DNA of 64,000 nt from Beijerinckiaceae bacterium (GTDB lineage: Bacteria > Pseudomonadota > Alphaproteobacteria > Rhizobiales > Beijerinckiaceae), in contig JAPZSB010000008.1 in the NCBI GenBank assembly GCA_027531565.1, positions 1 through 64,000 of the forward strand, in the 5' to 3' direction. Positions 40,158-48,120 of the stretch are shown one piece after another; position 1 is the stretch's first letter, and every line of letters begins with the position of its first letter. The translations under genes were made by a program, and so were the position numbers. Under the pieces are notes generated by a model. That model was given only the letters and a program-made list of their open reading frames with translations, made no database searches and was not told where the DNA came from.

Positions 40158-41218
40158 GCGGAAACCTTTCTGGACGTGAGGAACGGGGCGAGCGCCCCGG
40201 CAATGATGCGGGCCGTATCGGCCCAGTCGGGGAGGGATTGCCCGGCACGATACGCCTCGTCGGCGAGCCGCGCCCGCAGGGCCGGATCGGCCATGGCCTG
40301 CTCGAGCGCGCCCTGAAGGGCCCCGGCATCGCCCGGCGGCACCTTGAGGCCTGCCCCCTCTGGCACGGTATCGCTGGCCGCACCGCCGGTGGTGGTGACG
40401 ATGGGCAGGCCGCGCTGCATGGCCTCGCCAAGCACCATGCCATAACCTTCGAACAGCGAGGACATCACGAAAAGGTCCGCCTTCTCGTAGAGCATGTCGA
40501 GATCCCGCTCCCGCACCGCGCCGAGCAGCTGGATCCGGTCGGCGAGGCCCGCCTGGCTGATCTGCTGCTGCAGCGCATTGACGGTGTCGAGCGCATGCGC
40601 GGCCCCGACAATGCGCAGGTGCCAGGCCCGTTTCTTCAGCCCGGCCAGCGCCTCGACCAGCACGGCATAGCCCTTGCGCGGCACGATGGAGCCGACCGCA
40701 AGCAGGTTCAGCACCGCCTCGCCCGAGCCGGTCGCGCGCGGCTTCCGGGCTGTGCCGGGGATCGCCACGGTGATCTTGCCGGCGGGCACGCCGAAATCCC
40801 CCTCGAGGATCTTCGCGGTGAGCGGCGAGGTCACGATCACGTGGTCGGCAAGGCTGAGCGCGGTTGCTTCCGAAGCGTGCAGCGCCTGCGCCCGTGCCGC
40901 CGAGATGCCGTTTTCCAGCGCCAGCGGGTGATGGCACAGGGCGATGATCGGCCGGTTGAACGACCGGATCAGCCCGGCGGGCATCGCGCCATAGGCGAGC
41001 CCGTCGATCAGCAGCGGGCAGCCGGGCGGCAGCCCCTGAACGATGGCGGCGCAATCGGCGAGATCCTCGTCGCTCGCCATCGGGAACGAGCCGGGCAGGG
41101 CGACATGCATCGCCTGCACGCCCTGTCCGGGCAGCAGCCGGATGACCGCGCGGTCATAGCCATAGCCGCCCGTCGGCAGGTTCAGGTCTCCGGGGATCAG
41201 GAAGGCGATGTCACTCAT
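40154..41218 (-). CDS. GT4-family glycosyltransferase
   Basis: A 354-aa GT-B glycosyltransferase. The nucleotide-sugar domain has LNLLAVGSIVPRKGYAVLVEAL and the family EX7E region is LFEGYGMVLGEAMQRG. Sugar donor and acceptor are unknown. The position between a PTPS-fold gene and a methyltransferase, with 10-base and overlapping junctions, suggests a glycosylated small molecule rather than cell-surface glycan, but this is inference. Confidence 0.87.
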   Translation of the reverse strand: MSDIAFLIPGDLNLPTGGYGYDRAVIRLLPGQGVQAMHVALPGSFPMASDEDLADCAAIVQGLPPGCPLLIDGLAYGAMPAGLIRSFNRPIIALCHHPLALENGISAARAQALHASEATALSLADHVIVTSPLTAKILEGDFGVPAGKITVAIPGTARKPRATGSGEAVLNLLAVGSIVPRKGYAVLVEALAGLKKRAWHLRIVGAAHALDTVNALQQQISQAGLADRIQLLGAVRERDLDMLYEKADLFVMSSLFEGYGMVLGEAMQRGLPIVTTTGGAASDTVPEGAGLKVPPGDAGALQGALEQAMADPALRARLADEAYRAGQSLPDWADTARIIAGALAPFLTSRKVSA

Positions 41219-41228
41219 CGACGGGCCA

Positions 41229-41630
41229 TCACGTCAGCGGGCCCTCGAACCAGGCGCGGGCGAGATCGGTCTCGTGCAGGGTGACGCGGATCTTCGTCAG
41301 GGCCTTGCCATCCTCGCCCAGCGCGCCTGATTTCGCGGCCTTCGCCATCTCGCCGAAAATGTGATGGGCGAGAAACTCGGTCGTCGTCAGCACGCCCTTG
41401 AACTGCGGCAGCGTATCGAGATTCTGGTATTTCAGCGGCTTGAGCACGGCCGCCAGCGTATCGAGCGCCGCGCCGATATCGACCACGACATTCTGCTTCG
41501 TCATCGTCTCGCGGAAAAACGCGACATCCACCACGAAGGTCGCGCCGTGCATGTTCTGGGCAGGCCCGAAAAACGGGTCCGGCAGCGAATGGCCGATCAT
41601 GATGCGATCGCGGACTTCAACGGCAAACAT
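41229..41630 (-). CDS. PTPS/QueD-fold protein lacking canonical catalytic residues
   Basis: A 133-aa protein of the 6-pyruvoyltetrahydropterin synthase fold. The family pattern is visible (GHSL for the first zinc histidine, MHG for the second, TTEFLAHHIF, and the C-terminal LHETDLARAWFEG with the substrate-binding glutamate). Three key positions differ: the catalytic cysteine is A24, the third zinc histidine of HGH is A30, and the catalytic aspartate-histidine pair is K67-Y68. Chemistry therefore differs from QueD or PTPS, or the protein is a binding protein. It is tightly packed between MDR dehydrogenase and glycosyltransferase genes. Confidence 0.85.
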   Translation of the reverse strand: MFAVEVRDRIMIGHSLPDPFFGPAQNMHGATFVVDVAFFRETMTKQNVVVDIGAALDTLAAVLKPLKYQNLDTLPQFKGVLTTTEFLAHHIFGEMAKAAKSGALGEDGKALTKIRVTLHETDLARAWFEGPLT

Positions 41631-41640
41631 CGGTCTTTCC

Positions 41641-42618
41641 TCAATAACGGATCAGCGTGGCAAGCCCCGGGGCATCCGCCGCCAGCAGGCGGGGAATGGC
41701 CGGAGCCAGGTCAGGGAAGGGGAGGGTTTCGGTGATCAACGCATCCAGCCTGTCATCGGCCAATAAGCGCAGGGCCGCCTGAAGGCGCGATGAATAGGTC
41801 CAGCCCCGCGCCGCATGCCCGGGCGAGACCGTGCCGACCTGCGAGGAGACAAGGCTGACGCGCCCGGCATGGAACAGCCCGCCGAGCGGTGCCTGCACCG
41901 GCTTCGCGCCATACCATGACAGCTCGATCACCCGCGCTTCCGGCCCGGCTGCGCTGATGGCCGTGGCAAGGCCCGCCGTGCTGGCGCTGGTGTGGAACAC
42001 GACATCCGCACCCTTGGGCGCATGCTCCGGCAGCGCGAAATGCGCGCCGAGATGGCCGGCAATCTCCGCCCGCAACGGGTTGAGATCGACCAGCGTCACC
42101 TCCGTGCCCGGCATCCGCGCGGCTAGGGCGGTAACGAGCAGGCCGACCAGCCCGCCGCCGACCACCACCACCCGGTCGGCGGCCGAGACGCCGGAATCCC
42201 AGATGGCGTTGAGTGCGGTTTCCATGTTCGCGGCCAGGGCCGCCCTGTGCGACGGAAGGAAATCCGGCACGGGGTTGAGCCATGAAACGGCACAGACGAA
42301 ACGATCCTGATGCGGATGCAGCACGAAGACCCGCTTGCCGATCCATTCCGCCGGCCCATCTTCCACCACGCCGACGGCGCAATAGCCGTATTTCACGGGG
42401 AAGGGAAAATCGCCCTCCTGCAACGGGCAGCGCATCCGGGCCTGTTCTTCCGGCGGCACCAGGCCGGAGGCGACAAGCCGCTCCGTCCCGCGGGACAGGG
42501 CGGTGAATTCGGTCCGCACCAGCGCCTCGCCCGGGCGGAGTGCCGGCAGCGGCACGGTTCGGCGCTCGGCCGCCATCGGCGCGGTGTAGAAGAGGGCGGA
42601 GGAAGATGGCTGCGGCAT
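41641..42618 (-). CDS. MDR-family zinc-type dehydrogenase without typical zinc ligands
   Basis: A 325-aa medium-chain dehydrogenase/reductase. The GroES-like domain has TALSRGTERLVASG, reminiscent of BchC-type enzymes. The Rossmann motif VVVVGGGLVGLLVTALAA is at about residues 150-168. No structural CxxCxxC cluster and no clear catalytic cysteine is seen, so zinc dependence is doubtful. It is the first gene of the dehydrogenase-PTPS-GT-methyltransferase operon. ATG 42618 is preferred because homologous sequence starts there; an upstream in-frame ATG is at 42651, and neither has a strong ribosome site. Confidence 0.82.
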   Translation of the reverse strand: MPQPSSSALFYTAPMAAERRTVPLPALRPGEALVRTEFTALSRGTERLVASGLVPPEEQARMRCPLQEGDFPFPVKYGYCAVGVVEDGPAEWIGKRVFVLHPHQDRFVCAVSWLNPVPDFLPSHRAALAANMETALNAIWDSGVSAADRVVVVGGGLVGLLVTALAARMPGTEVTLVDLNPLRAEIAGHLGAHFALPEHAPKGADVVFHTSASTAGLATAISAAGPEARVIELSWYGAKPVQAPLGGLFHAGRVSLVSSQVGTVSPGHAARGWTYSSRLQAALRLLADDRLDALITETLPFPDLAPAIPRLLAADAPGLATLIRY

Positions 42619-42774
42619 GAGAGTTCTGGTTTGCTTTCGTTCAGCTTCCATCCGCGATATCGCACGGACAGGACTTCCGTCCGAGCCATTTCATGCAACG
42701 CTGCATGTGGCAAGTCTGCATATGGCACCCGCCGCATGCACCGAACAGACGTAACGCGAAAGGCCCCGCTGACC
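42619..42774. promoter_or_regulatory. Divergent promoter region between the dehydrogenase operon and opgH
   Basis: Two inverted repeats are seen: ACGGA (42664-42668) with TCCGT (42676-42680), and CATGCA (42692-42697) with TGCATG (42702-42707) around ACGC. The second is a good operator candidate, centred between the two divergent starts. No clear promoter boxes were chosen. Confidence 0.45.
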
Positions 42775-44565
42775 ATGCCCCCGGAGACGAATGCGCCCCG
42801 CATCGCCATCCCCCTCACGCCGACCGGCACCCAGAGCGCGGAGGCGCTGACCTATCGCCGCGTGATCGTCGGCGGCCTCAATGTCGCGCTCTATGTGGCG
42901 CTGCTCGTCTGGGCCGGCTCGATCCTCGGCACCGGCGGCTGGAGCCTCGTCGATATCCTGCTCTTCATCTGCATGGTTTTCGGCACGCCCTGGGCCGTGC
43001 TCGGCTTCTGGAATGCCGTGATCGGCCTGTGGTTGCTCCATGGCCGCCGCGATGCCATGCGCGAGGTCGCACCCTTCGCCGACCTGCCCGCCCCGGACAT
43101 GCCGGTCACGCTGAAGACCGCGATCTTCATGACCCTGCGCAACGAGGATCCCGCCCGTGCCCTGCACCGGATGAAGCTGATCAAGGCCGAGCTGGATGCC
43201 ACCCCGGCGGCGGATCGCTTCGCCTATTTCCTGCTCTCCGATACCAACGGCGAGGATGTCGCGGCGGAGGAAGAGGCCGGTTTCGCCCGCTGGAAGGAAG
43301 AGGCCGGTGCCGATGCGCCGATCACCTATCGCCGCCGGCAGGAGAATACCGGCTTCAAGGCCGGCAATGTCCGCGATTTCCTGGAAACCTGGGGTGCGGA
43401 TTTCGACCTGATGCTGCCGCTCGATGCCGACAGCCTGATGGATGCGCGCACCATCCTGCATCATGTCCGGATCATGCAGGCCAATCCGAAGCTCGGCATC
43501 CTGCAGAGCCTCGTCGTCGGCATGCCCTCGAAATCGGCCTTCGCCCGGATCTTCCAGTTCGGCATGCGCCAGGGCATGCGCGCCTACACGATGGGGCAGG
43601 CCTGGTGGGTGGGCGAATGCGGCCCGTTCTGGGGTCATAACGCGCTGGCCAGGATCGCCCCCTTCCGCGACGAATGCCACCTGCCTGTCCTGCCGGGCAA
43701 GCCGCCCTTCGGTGGTCATATCCTCAGCCATGATCAGGTGGAAGCCACCTTGATGCGCCGCGCCGGCTATGAGGTGCGCGTCATGCCGGAGGAGGGCGGT
43801 TCCTGGGAAGAAAACCCGCCGACCCTGCTCGAATTCATGAAGCGCAATACCCGCTGGTGCCAGGGCAACCTGCAGTATTTCAAGCTGCTCGACCTGCCGG
43901 CGCTCTATCCCGTCAGCCGCTTCCAGCTGATCTGGGCCATCCTGATGTTCCTCGGCATTCCCGCCTGGACGCTGATGCTGCCGCTGGCCGCGCTGAAGCC
44001 CTTCGACGGCGAGAGCCTCGCGTTGTTCCCGGTTGCCTCGGCGCTGACGCTCTACATCCTGTTCACCGTGATGAACCTGATGCCGAAGATCGCCGGGCTG
44101 ATCGACATCATGCTCACGCCGGGCGGCACGAAGCGCTATGGCGGCACCGGCAGGTTCCTGTTCGCCGGTCTCACCGAGATCCTCTTCGCCTGGGTGCTCG
44201 GCGCGGCGGATACGTTCAAGACCACGATTTTCATCCTCGGCCTGCTGATCGGCAAATCGGTCACCTGGGGCGGGCAGGCGCGTGATGCGCACGGCGTGCC
44301 GTGGGATATCGCGGCCTCCAATCTCTGGCCGCAGACCCTGTTCGGGGTGGTCGTGGTCGGCCTGATGGCGGTCACCTCGGTGGAATTCGCGCTCTGGTCG
44401 CTGCCGCTGACCTTCGGGTTCCTTGTCGCCATTCCGTTTGCGGTCTGGAGCGCCGATCCGCAGCTTGGCGAGGCACTGACCCGCCGGGGCCTCTACGCCA
44501 TCCCCGAGGAGATCGAGAAGCCCGAGATCGTCCTGAAGGCCCAGAGCCAGGGGAGCGCCGCGTGA
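42775..44565 (+). CDS. opgH: Glucans biosynthesis glucosyltransferase H
   Basis: Inner-membrane GT2 enzyme (596 aa) that polymerises the glucan backbone of osmoregulated periplasmic glucans. The GT2 active site is present: TLRNEDPARALHRM, MLPLDADSLMDART (DxD-like) and the RxxRW motif in MKRNTRWCQGN. Two membrane helices precede the catalytic domain and about five follow it. It is shorter than E. coli OpgH (847 aa), as in other Alphaproteobacteria. No opgG is adjacent; instead an fkbM-type methyltransferase and a periplasmic protein follow with overlapping starts. Confidence 0.92.
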   Translation: MPPETNAPRIAIPLTPTGTQSAEALTYRRVIVGGLNVALYVALLVWAGSILGTGGWSLVDILLFICMVFGTPWAVLGFWNAVIGLWLLHGRRDAMREVAPFADLPAPDMPVTLKTAIFMTLRNEDPARALHRMKLIKAELDATPAADRFAYFLLSDTNGEDVAAEEEAGFARWKEEAGADAPITYRRRQENTGFKAGNVRDFLETWGADFDLMLPLDADSLMDARTILHHVRIMQANPKLGILQSLVVGMPSKSAFARIFQFGMRQGMRAYTMGQAWWVGECGPFWGHNALARIAPFRDECHLPVLPGKPPFGGHILSHDQVEATLMRRAGYEVRVMPEEGGSWEENPPTLLEFMKRNTRWCQGNLQYFKLLDLPALYPVSRFQLIWAILMFLGIPAWTLMLPLAALKPFDGESLALFPVASALTLYILFTVMNLMPKIAGLIDIMLTPGGTKRYGGTGRFLFAGLTEILFAWVLGAADTFKTTIFILGLLIGKSVTWGGQARDAHGVPWDIAASNLWPQTLFGVVVVGLMAVTSVEFALWSLPLTFGFLVAIPFAVWSADPQLGEALTRRGLYAIPEEIEKPEIVLKAQSQGSAA

Positions 44566-45332
44566 CCCTTCCCGCTGACCGGATCGCCAGCCTCACCACG
44601 CGCTGGCCAGGCCTTCGCCGCTCCTTCGAGGTCTATTACGGCGATGCCCCGCGCGACGCCGCGATGGATGCGCTCTATGCGCGCTTCGTGCAGCCGGGCG
44701 GCCTTGCCTTCGATATCGGCAGCCATGTCGGCGACCGGATCGGCTCGTTCCGCCGCGTCGGGGCCCGGGTCGTCGCGCTCGAACCGCAGCCGGACTGCGC
44801 GGCCGCAATCCGCGAAATCTATGGACAGGACGAGGGCGTCACGCTGGTCGAGGCGGCCTGCGGGCCGCAGCCCGGCCGGCTGACCCTGCATGTCAATTCC
44901 GCCAACCCCACCGTCACCACCGCCTCGACCGAGTTCGTTCGGGCGGCCGATGGCGCCTCGGGCTGGGAAGGTCAGGTCTGGGACCGGGCCATCGAGGTGC
45001 CGGTGACGACGCTCGACAGCCTCATTGCCGCGCATGGCCTGCCGGATTTCGTGAAGATCGATGTCGAAGGGTTCGAGGCGGATGTGCTCTCCGGCCTGAC
45101 GCACCCGGTCCGGGCATTGTCCTTCGAATTCACGACGATCCAGCGTGATATTGCCGGCAGATGCATCGCGCTTCTGGCCGCGCTCCGGCCCTACCGCTTC
45201 AACATCGCGCTCGGCGAAAGCCAGCAGCTCCATTTCGATGAACCCGTTTCCGCCGGCGACATGGCGGCCCATATCCTGTCCCTGCCACATGCGGCCAATT
45301 CGGGGGATGTCTATGCGACGTTTCGCGGTTGA
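44562..45332 (+). CDS. FkbM-family methyltransferase
   Basis: A 256-aa SAM-dependent methyltransferase of the FkbM type. Motif I is FDIGSHVGDRIGSF, the SAM-binding acid is in VVALEPQPDCAAAI, and DFVKIDVEGFEADVLSGL is the family signature. It begins at GTG 44562 inside the opgH stop (GTGA) with GGGGAG upstream. Together with opgH, this suggests methylation of a glucan or glucan substituent, which is inference. Overlaps the next gene by 20 bases. Confidence 0.88.
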   Translation: MTLPADRIASLTTRWPGLRRSFEVYYGDAPRDAAMDALYARFVQPGGLAFDIGSHVGDRIGSFRRVGARVVALEPQPDCAAAIREIYGQDEGVTLVEAACGPQPGRLTLHVNSANPTVTTASTEFVRAADGASGWEGQVWDRAIEVPVTTLDSLIAAHGLPDFVKIDVEGFEADVLSGLTHPVRALSFEFTTIQRDIAGRCIALLAALRPYRFNIALGESQQLHFDEPVSAGDMAAHILSLPHAANSGDVYATFRG

Positions 45333-46359
45333 TCGACCCGTTCCCGTGGCCGCGCCCCGGGCTGGCAAGGCCCCGTTCCTTGGATTCCTCGTCACGATAG
45401 GTGTTCTCATGTGCTGCGCTGATACGGCCTCCGCCCAGACCGCCACCACTCCCGACCAGACGGTACTCGGCGCGCACAACAAGAAGCCGCCGAGCCTCAC
45501 GGTGAAGGTCGAGAACCATTCCGAACCGGAAGTCTGCGCCGAGAAGGACAATATCGACATTCGCTTCCTCAATCCGGAGGTCCGGAGCTTCCGCGTGCAG
45601 GCGGTCCACCCGGCCTATATCGCCACGCTGAAGGAGGATCTGGCCCTGCCGGATTTCACCGATTGCGACATGTCCGGCGATCCGGTCTTCAACCCCGGCA
45701 AGCCGCGGCAGGTCACGCTCTACGAAACGCCGTGGATCTCCATTGTCGGGCAGGTCTATCCCAGCTTCTGGCGCCCGGCCGATGTGCCGGTGAAGGTGGG
45801 GGACAGGGTCGAGACCGGCCTCCACCTTATCCAGGTCTATCAGCGCATCGGCCAGCGGATGGAGGAGATGCTCGTCGTCTATCCGCCCGACGGCTACTGG
45901 CGCGCCCGGCCGTTGCCCCCGGCCCATATGGGCTGGACCGCCTATGGCTCCAGCTTCATGATCGGCCCGGTCACGATGGAGGGCCGCCCCGTCGTGGCGC
46001 TGAAGGAGATCCGCTTCGATCCGGAGACCATGACCTTCCATTTCCCCTTCCGCGATGGCGGCGAGGGCAGCCTCAGGCTCGACAAGCTCGACAAGGACCA
46101 TATCAGCCTCGAGGTCCGGCTCTCCGGCAACCTGCCGAAGGACAGGCCTTTCGCGGCCCTGCGGTCGATGTATGTCACCGACATCAACAACGATGTCTCG
46201 CGCGTCGCCTTCCGGCAGGCCGGCAGGACCCGCTGGGGCGAGGAGCATGTGCTCGATTACAAGGGCGGTGAGGCGAACGAGTTCTGGGCTGGCCGCTACT
46301 GGCCCTCGCGCCACAACATGTCCTCTCCGGACATGACCTTCTCGCGGTTCGCGAAATAG
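45313..46359 (+). CDS. Periplasmic protein of unknown function in the opgH operon
   Basis: A 348-aa protein with a signal peptide (hydrophobic stretch APFLGFLVTIGVLMCCA, cleavage likely after ADTASA). The mature part has a beta-rich appearance and no domain that I recognise. Landmarks are RQVTLYETPWISIVGQVYP, LLVVYPPDG-like strands, and a WGEEHVLDYKGG stretch. It is not OpgG or OpgD by visible motifs. The start overlaps the fkbM gene, so it is the third gene of the opgH operon. ATG 45307 is an alternative; GGGGGA sits just before. Confidence 0.65.
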   Translation: MRRFAVDRPVPVAAPRAGKAPFLGFLVTIGVLMCCADTASAQTATTPDQTVLGAHNKKPPSLTVKVENHSEPEVCAEKDNIDIRFLNPEVRSFRVQAVHPAYIATLKEDLALPDFTDCDMSGDPVFNPGKPRQVTLYETPWISIVGQVYPSFWRPADVPVKVGDRVETGLHLIQVYQRIGQRMEEMLVVYPPDGYWRARPLPPAHMGWTAYGSSFMIGPVTMEGRPVVALKEIRFDPETMTFHFPFRDGGEGSLRLDKLDKDHISLEVRLSGNLPKDRPFAALRSMYVTDINNDVSRVAFRQAGRTRWGEEHVLDYKGGEANEFWAGRYWPSRHNMSSPDMTFSRFAK

Positions 46360-46371
46360 GCGGGAGACCCC

Positions 46372-47175
46372 TCACGCCGCCAGCAGCACGCTCCGCATCG
46401 AGATCGAGCCGAGATCGAAGCCTTCCGCGAAGAAGCTCGGCTGGTCCGCCTCTTCGGCGGCACCCAGCGTGTAGAGCAGCGGCAGGAAATGCTCGATCGT
46501 CGGATGCGCCATGCGCGTCAGCGGATCGCGCGGGTCGATCTCGGCCAGCGCCGCGTAATCGCGCCGCTCGATCGCCGCGGCAATGCGCCCGTCGAATTCC
46601 CGCGCCCAGTCGAACGCGTCGATGCCGTAGCGCATGGCCGGCAGGTTATGCACCGCATTGCCGGACCCGACGATGAGCACGCCTTTGCGGCGAAGGGCCC
46701 TGAGGTCGCGCGCGAGCGCCATATGGTCTTTCAGCGGTCGCGAGAGATCGAGCGAGAGCTGGTAGACCGGCACATCGGCCTTCGGGAACATCCGCAGCAG
46801 CACGCACCAGGCGCCATGGTCGAGGCCCCATTCCATATCCGCCTCGGCATGGTGCTCGCGCAGCAGGTCGAGCGTGGCGGTGGCGATGTCCGGCGCGCCG
46901 GGCGCGGGATACTGCGCCTCGTGCAGGGCGCGCGGGAAGCCGCCGAAATCATGGATCGTGCGCGGCTTGCGGCCGATATGCACGAGGCTGACGCCGCGCG
47001 TCATCCAATGGGCGGAAATCACGAGAATTGCGGTCGGGGCGGGCAGGCTGGCGCCCATCTCGCCCCAGGCCCTCGAGAACGCGCTGTCCTCGATGGCATG
47101 CATCGGCGAGCCATGGCCGATGAAGAGAACCGGCATGGCCGGCGTTTCGGGAAGGGAGGAAAGGGTGAGTGTCAT
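46372..47175 (-). CDS. ygiD: Class III extradiol dioxygenase, DODA/YgiD type
   Basis: A 267-aa member of the 4,5-DOPA dioxygenase family (LigB fold). The iron-binding histidines are expected in FIGHGSPMHAI and ISAHWMTRG; WGLDHGAWCVLLRMFP and SGNAVHNLPA are further signatures. The in vivo substrate is unknown. The chosen ATG (47175) begins the conserved part; a TTG at 47217 would overlap the upstream MBL gene. TATAAT lies about 8 bases before this ATG, and TTTGC and GCAAA face each other just upstream, so the transcript may be nearly leaderless. Confidence 0.88.
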   Translation of the reverse strand: MTLTLSSLPETPAMPVLFIGHGSPMHAIEDSAFSRAWGEMGASLPAPTAILVISAHWMTRGVSLVHIGRKPRTIHDFGGFPRALHEAQYPAPGAPDIATATLDLLREHHAEADMEWGLDHGAWCVLLRMFPKADVPVYQLSLDLSRPLKDHMALARDLRALRRKGVLIVGSGNAVHNLPAMRYGIDAFDWAREFDGRIAAAIERRDYAALAEIDPRDPLTRMAHPTIEHFLPLLYTLGAAEEADQPSFFAEGFDLGSISMRSVLLAA

Positions 47176-47206
47176 CCCCTCATTATAGTTTGCATTCAAG
47201 CAAAAA

Positions 47207-47983
47207 TCACCGGCCAATCATGACCTGAATTGCCGGTTTCGTTGGCAAATTTGCACGCGAATAGACCGCACTGTCGCTGGCCAGCCGCTCCACCGGGTAG
47301 CGCGTGCCGATATGCGAGAGGAAGCGCTGCAACGAGTATTCGGTGATGAAATGCATCGGGATCACCACTTTCGGCTGCAACTGGGTGATCACCTCGACGA
47401 TGCCGTCGAGATCCAGCGTCCACGAGCCGTCCACCGCCGCCATCAGGATATCCACCTGCCCGATCGCCTTGAGATGGTCCGGTGTCAGCGTGTGATGGAG
47501 ATGGCCGAGATGCGCGATGCACAGCCCGCCCACCTCGAAGATGAAGATCGAATTGCCGGAGAATTCGGTCGCGCCGCCATCGCGGATGTTGGTCGGAACG
47601 TTGCGGACGCGCATGTCGCGTTCCTGCACGTCGAAGGACGGCGTGCGGCCCTCATGCGCCCAGCCGCGCAGGACATGCCGGATCGACGGGTCCGGGCGGT
47701 AGGTGAAATGGCTGGAATGGGCGTGGTTCATCGTCGCGATGGTCGGCAGGAAGGGCGGCCGGAAATAATCGCTGTAATCCGTCGCGGCCGTCACGCCCTG
47801 CGGGCTCTCGATCGTGAAGGTGGAATGGCCGACATAGGTGATGCGCACCTCGCCGTTCTGCAGGGCCGCGACCGAGATCGGCGTTCCGTCCGGCGCGCGG
47901 GCAATCGGGCCGAGGCAGGCTTCGGCGAAAGCGGGCAGGGCCGAGAGCATCAGCCAGCCGGCAAAAGCGAGAGGGCGCAGCAT
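47207..47983 (-). CDS. Secreted MBL-fold (UlaG-like) metallo-hydrolase
   Basis: A 258-aa protein with a signal peptide (LRPLAFAGWLMLSALPAFAE) and a metallo-beta-lactamase fold. The first metal motif is NHAHSSHFT and the later histidines are in AHLGHLHHTLTPDH and VIPMHFITEYSL. The substrate is unknown; the pattern resembles UlaG-like phosphodiesterase or lactonase members. ATG 47983 has AAGGAGACG upstream; the longer frame to 48106 begins before any signal peptide. It runs into the DODA-type gene. Confidence 0.83.
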   Translation of the reverse strand: MLRPLAFAGWLMLSALPAFAEACLGPIARAPDGTPISVAALQNGEVRITYVGHSTFTIESPQGVTAATDYSDYFRPPFLPTIATMNHAHSSHFTYRPDPSIRHVLRGWAHEGRTPSFDVQERDMRVRNVPTNIRDGGATEFSGNSIFIFEVGGLCIAHLGHLHHTLTPDHLKAIGQVDILMAAVDGSWTLDLDGIVEVITQLQPKVVIPMHFITEYSLQRFLSHIGTRYPVERLASDSAVYSRANLPTKPAIQVMIGR

Positions 47984-48120
47984 GGGACGTCTCCTTCTCC
48001 TTGCCAAGAAGATGGCACGGGCGCGCGTTCCGTCAATGCATCCGCCCAGGCAAGCGCGAAGCCAGCCCTTGCACCGTCGCCATGGCGGGCTAAGGTCGCC
48101 CGACATCCGAAGGATCCGCC

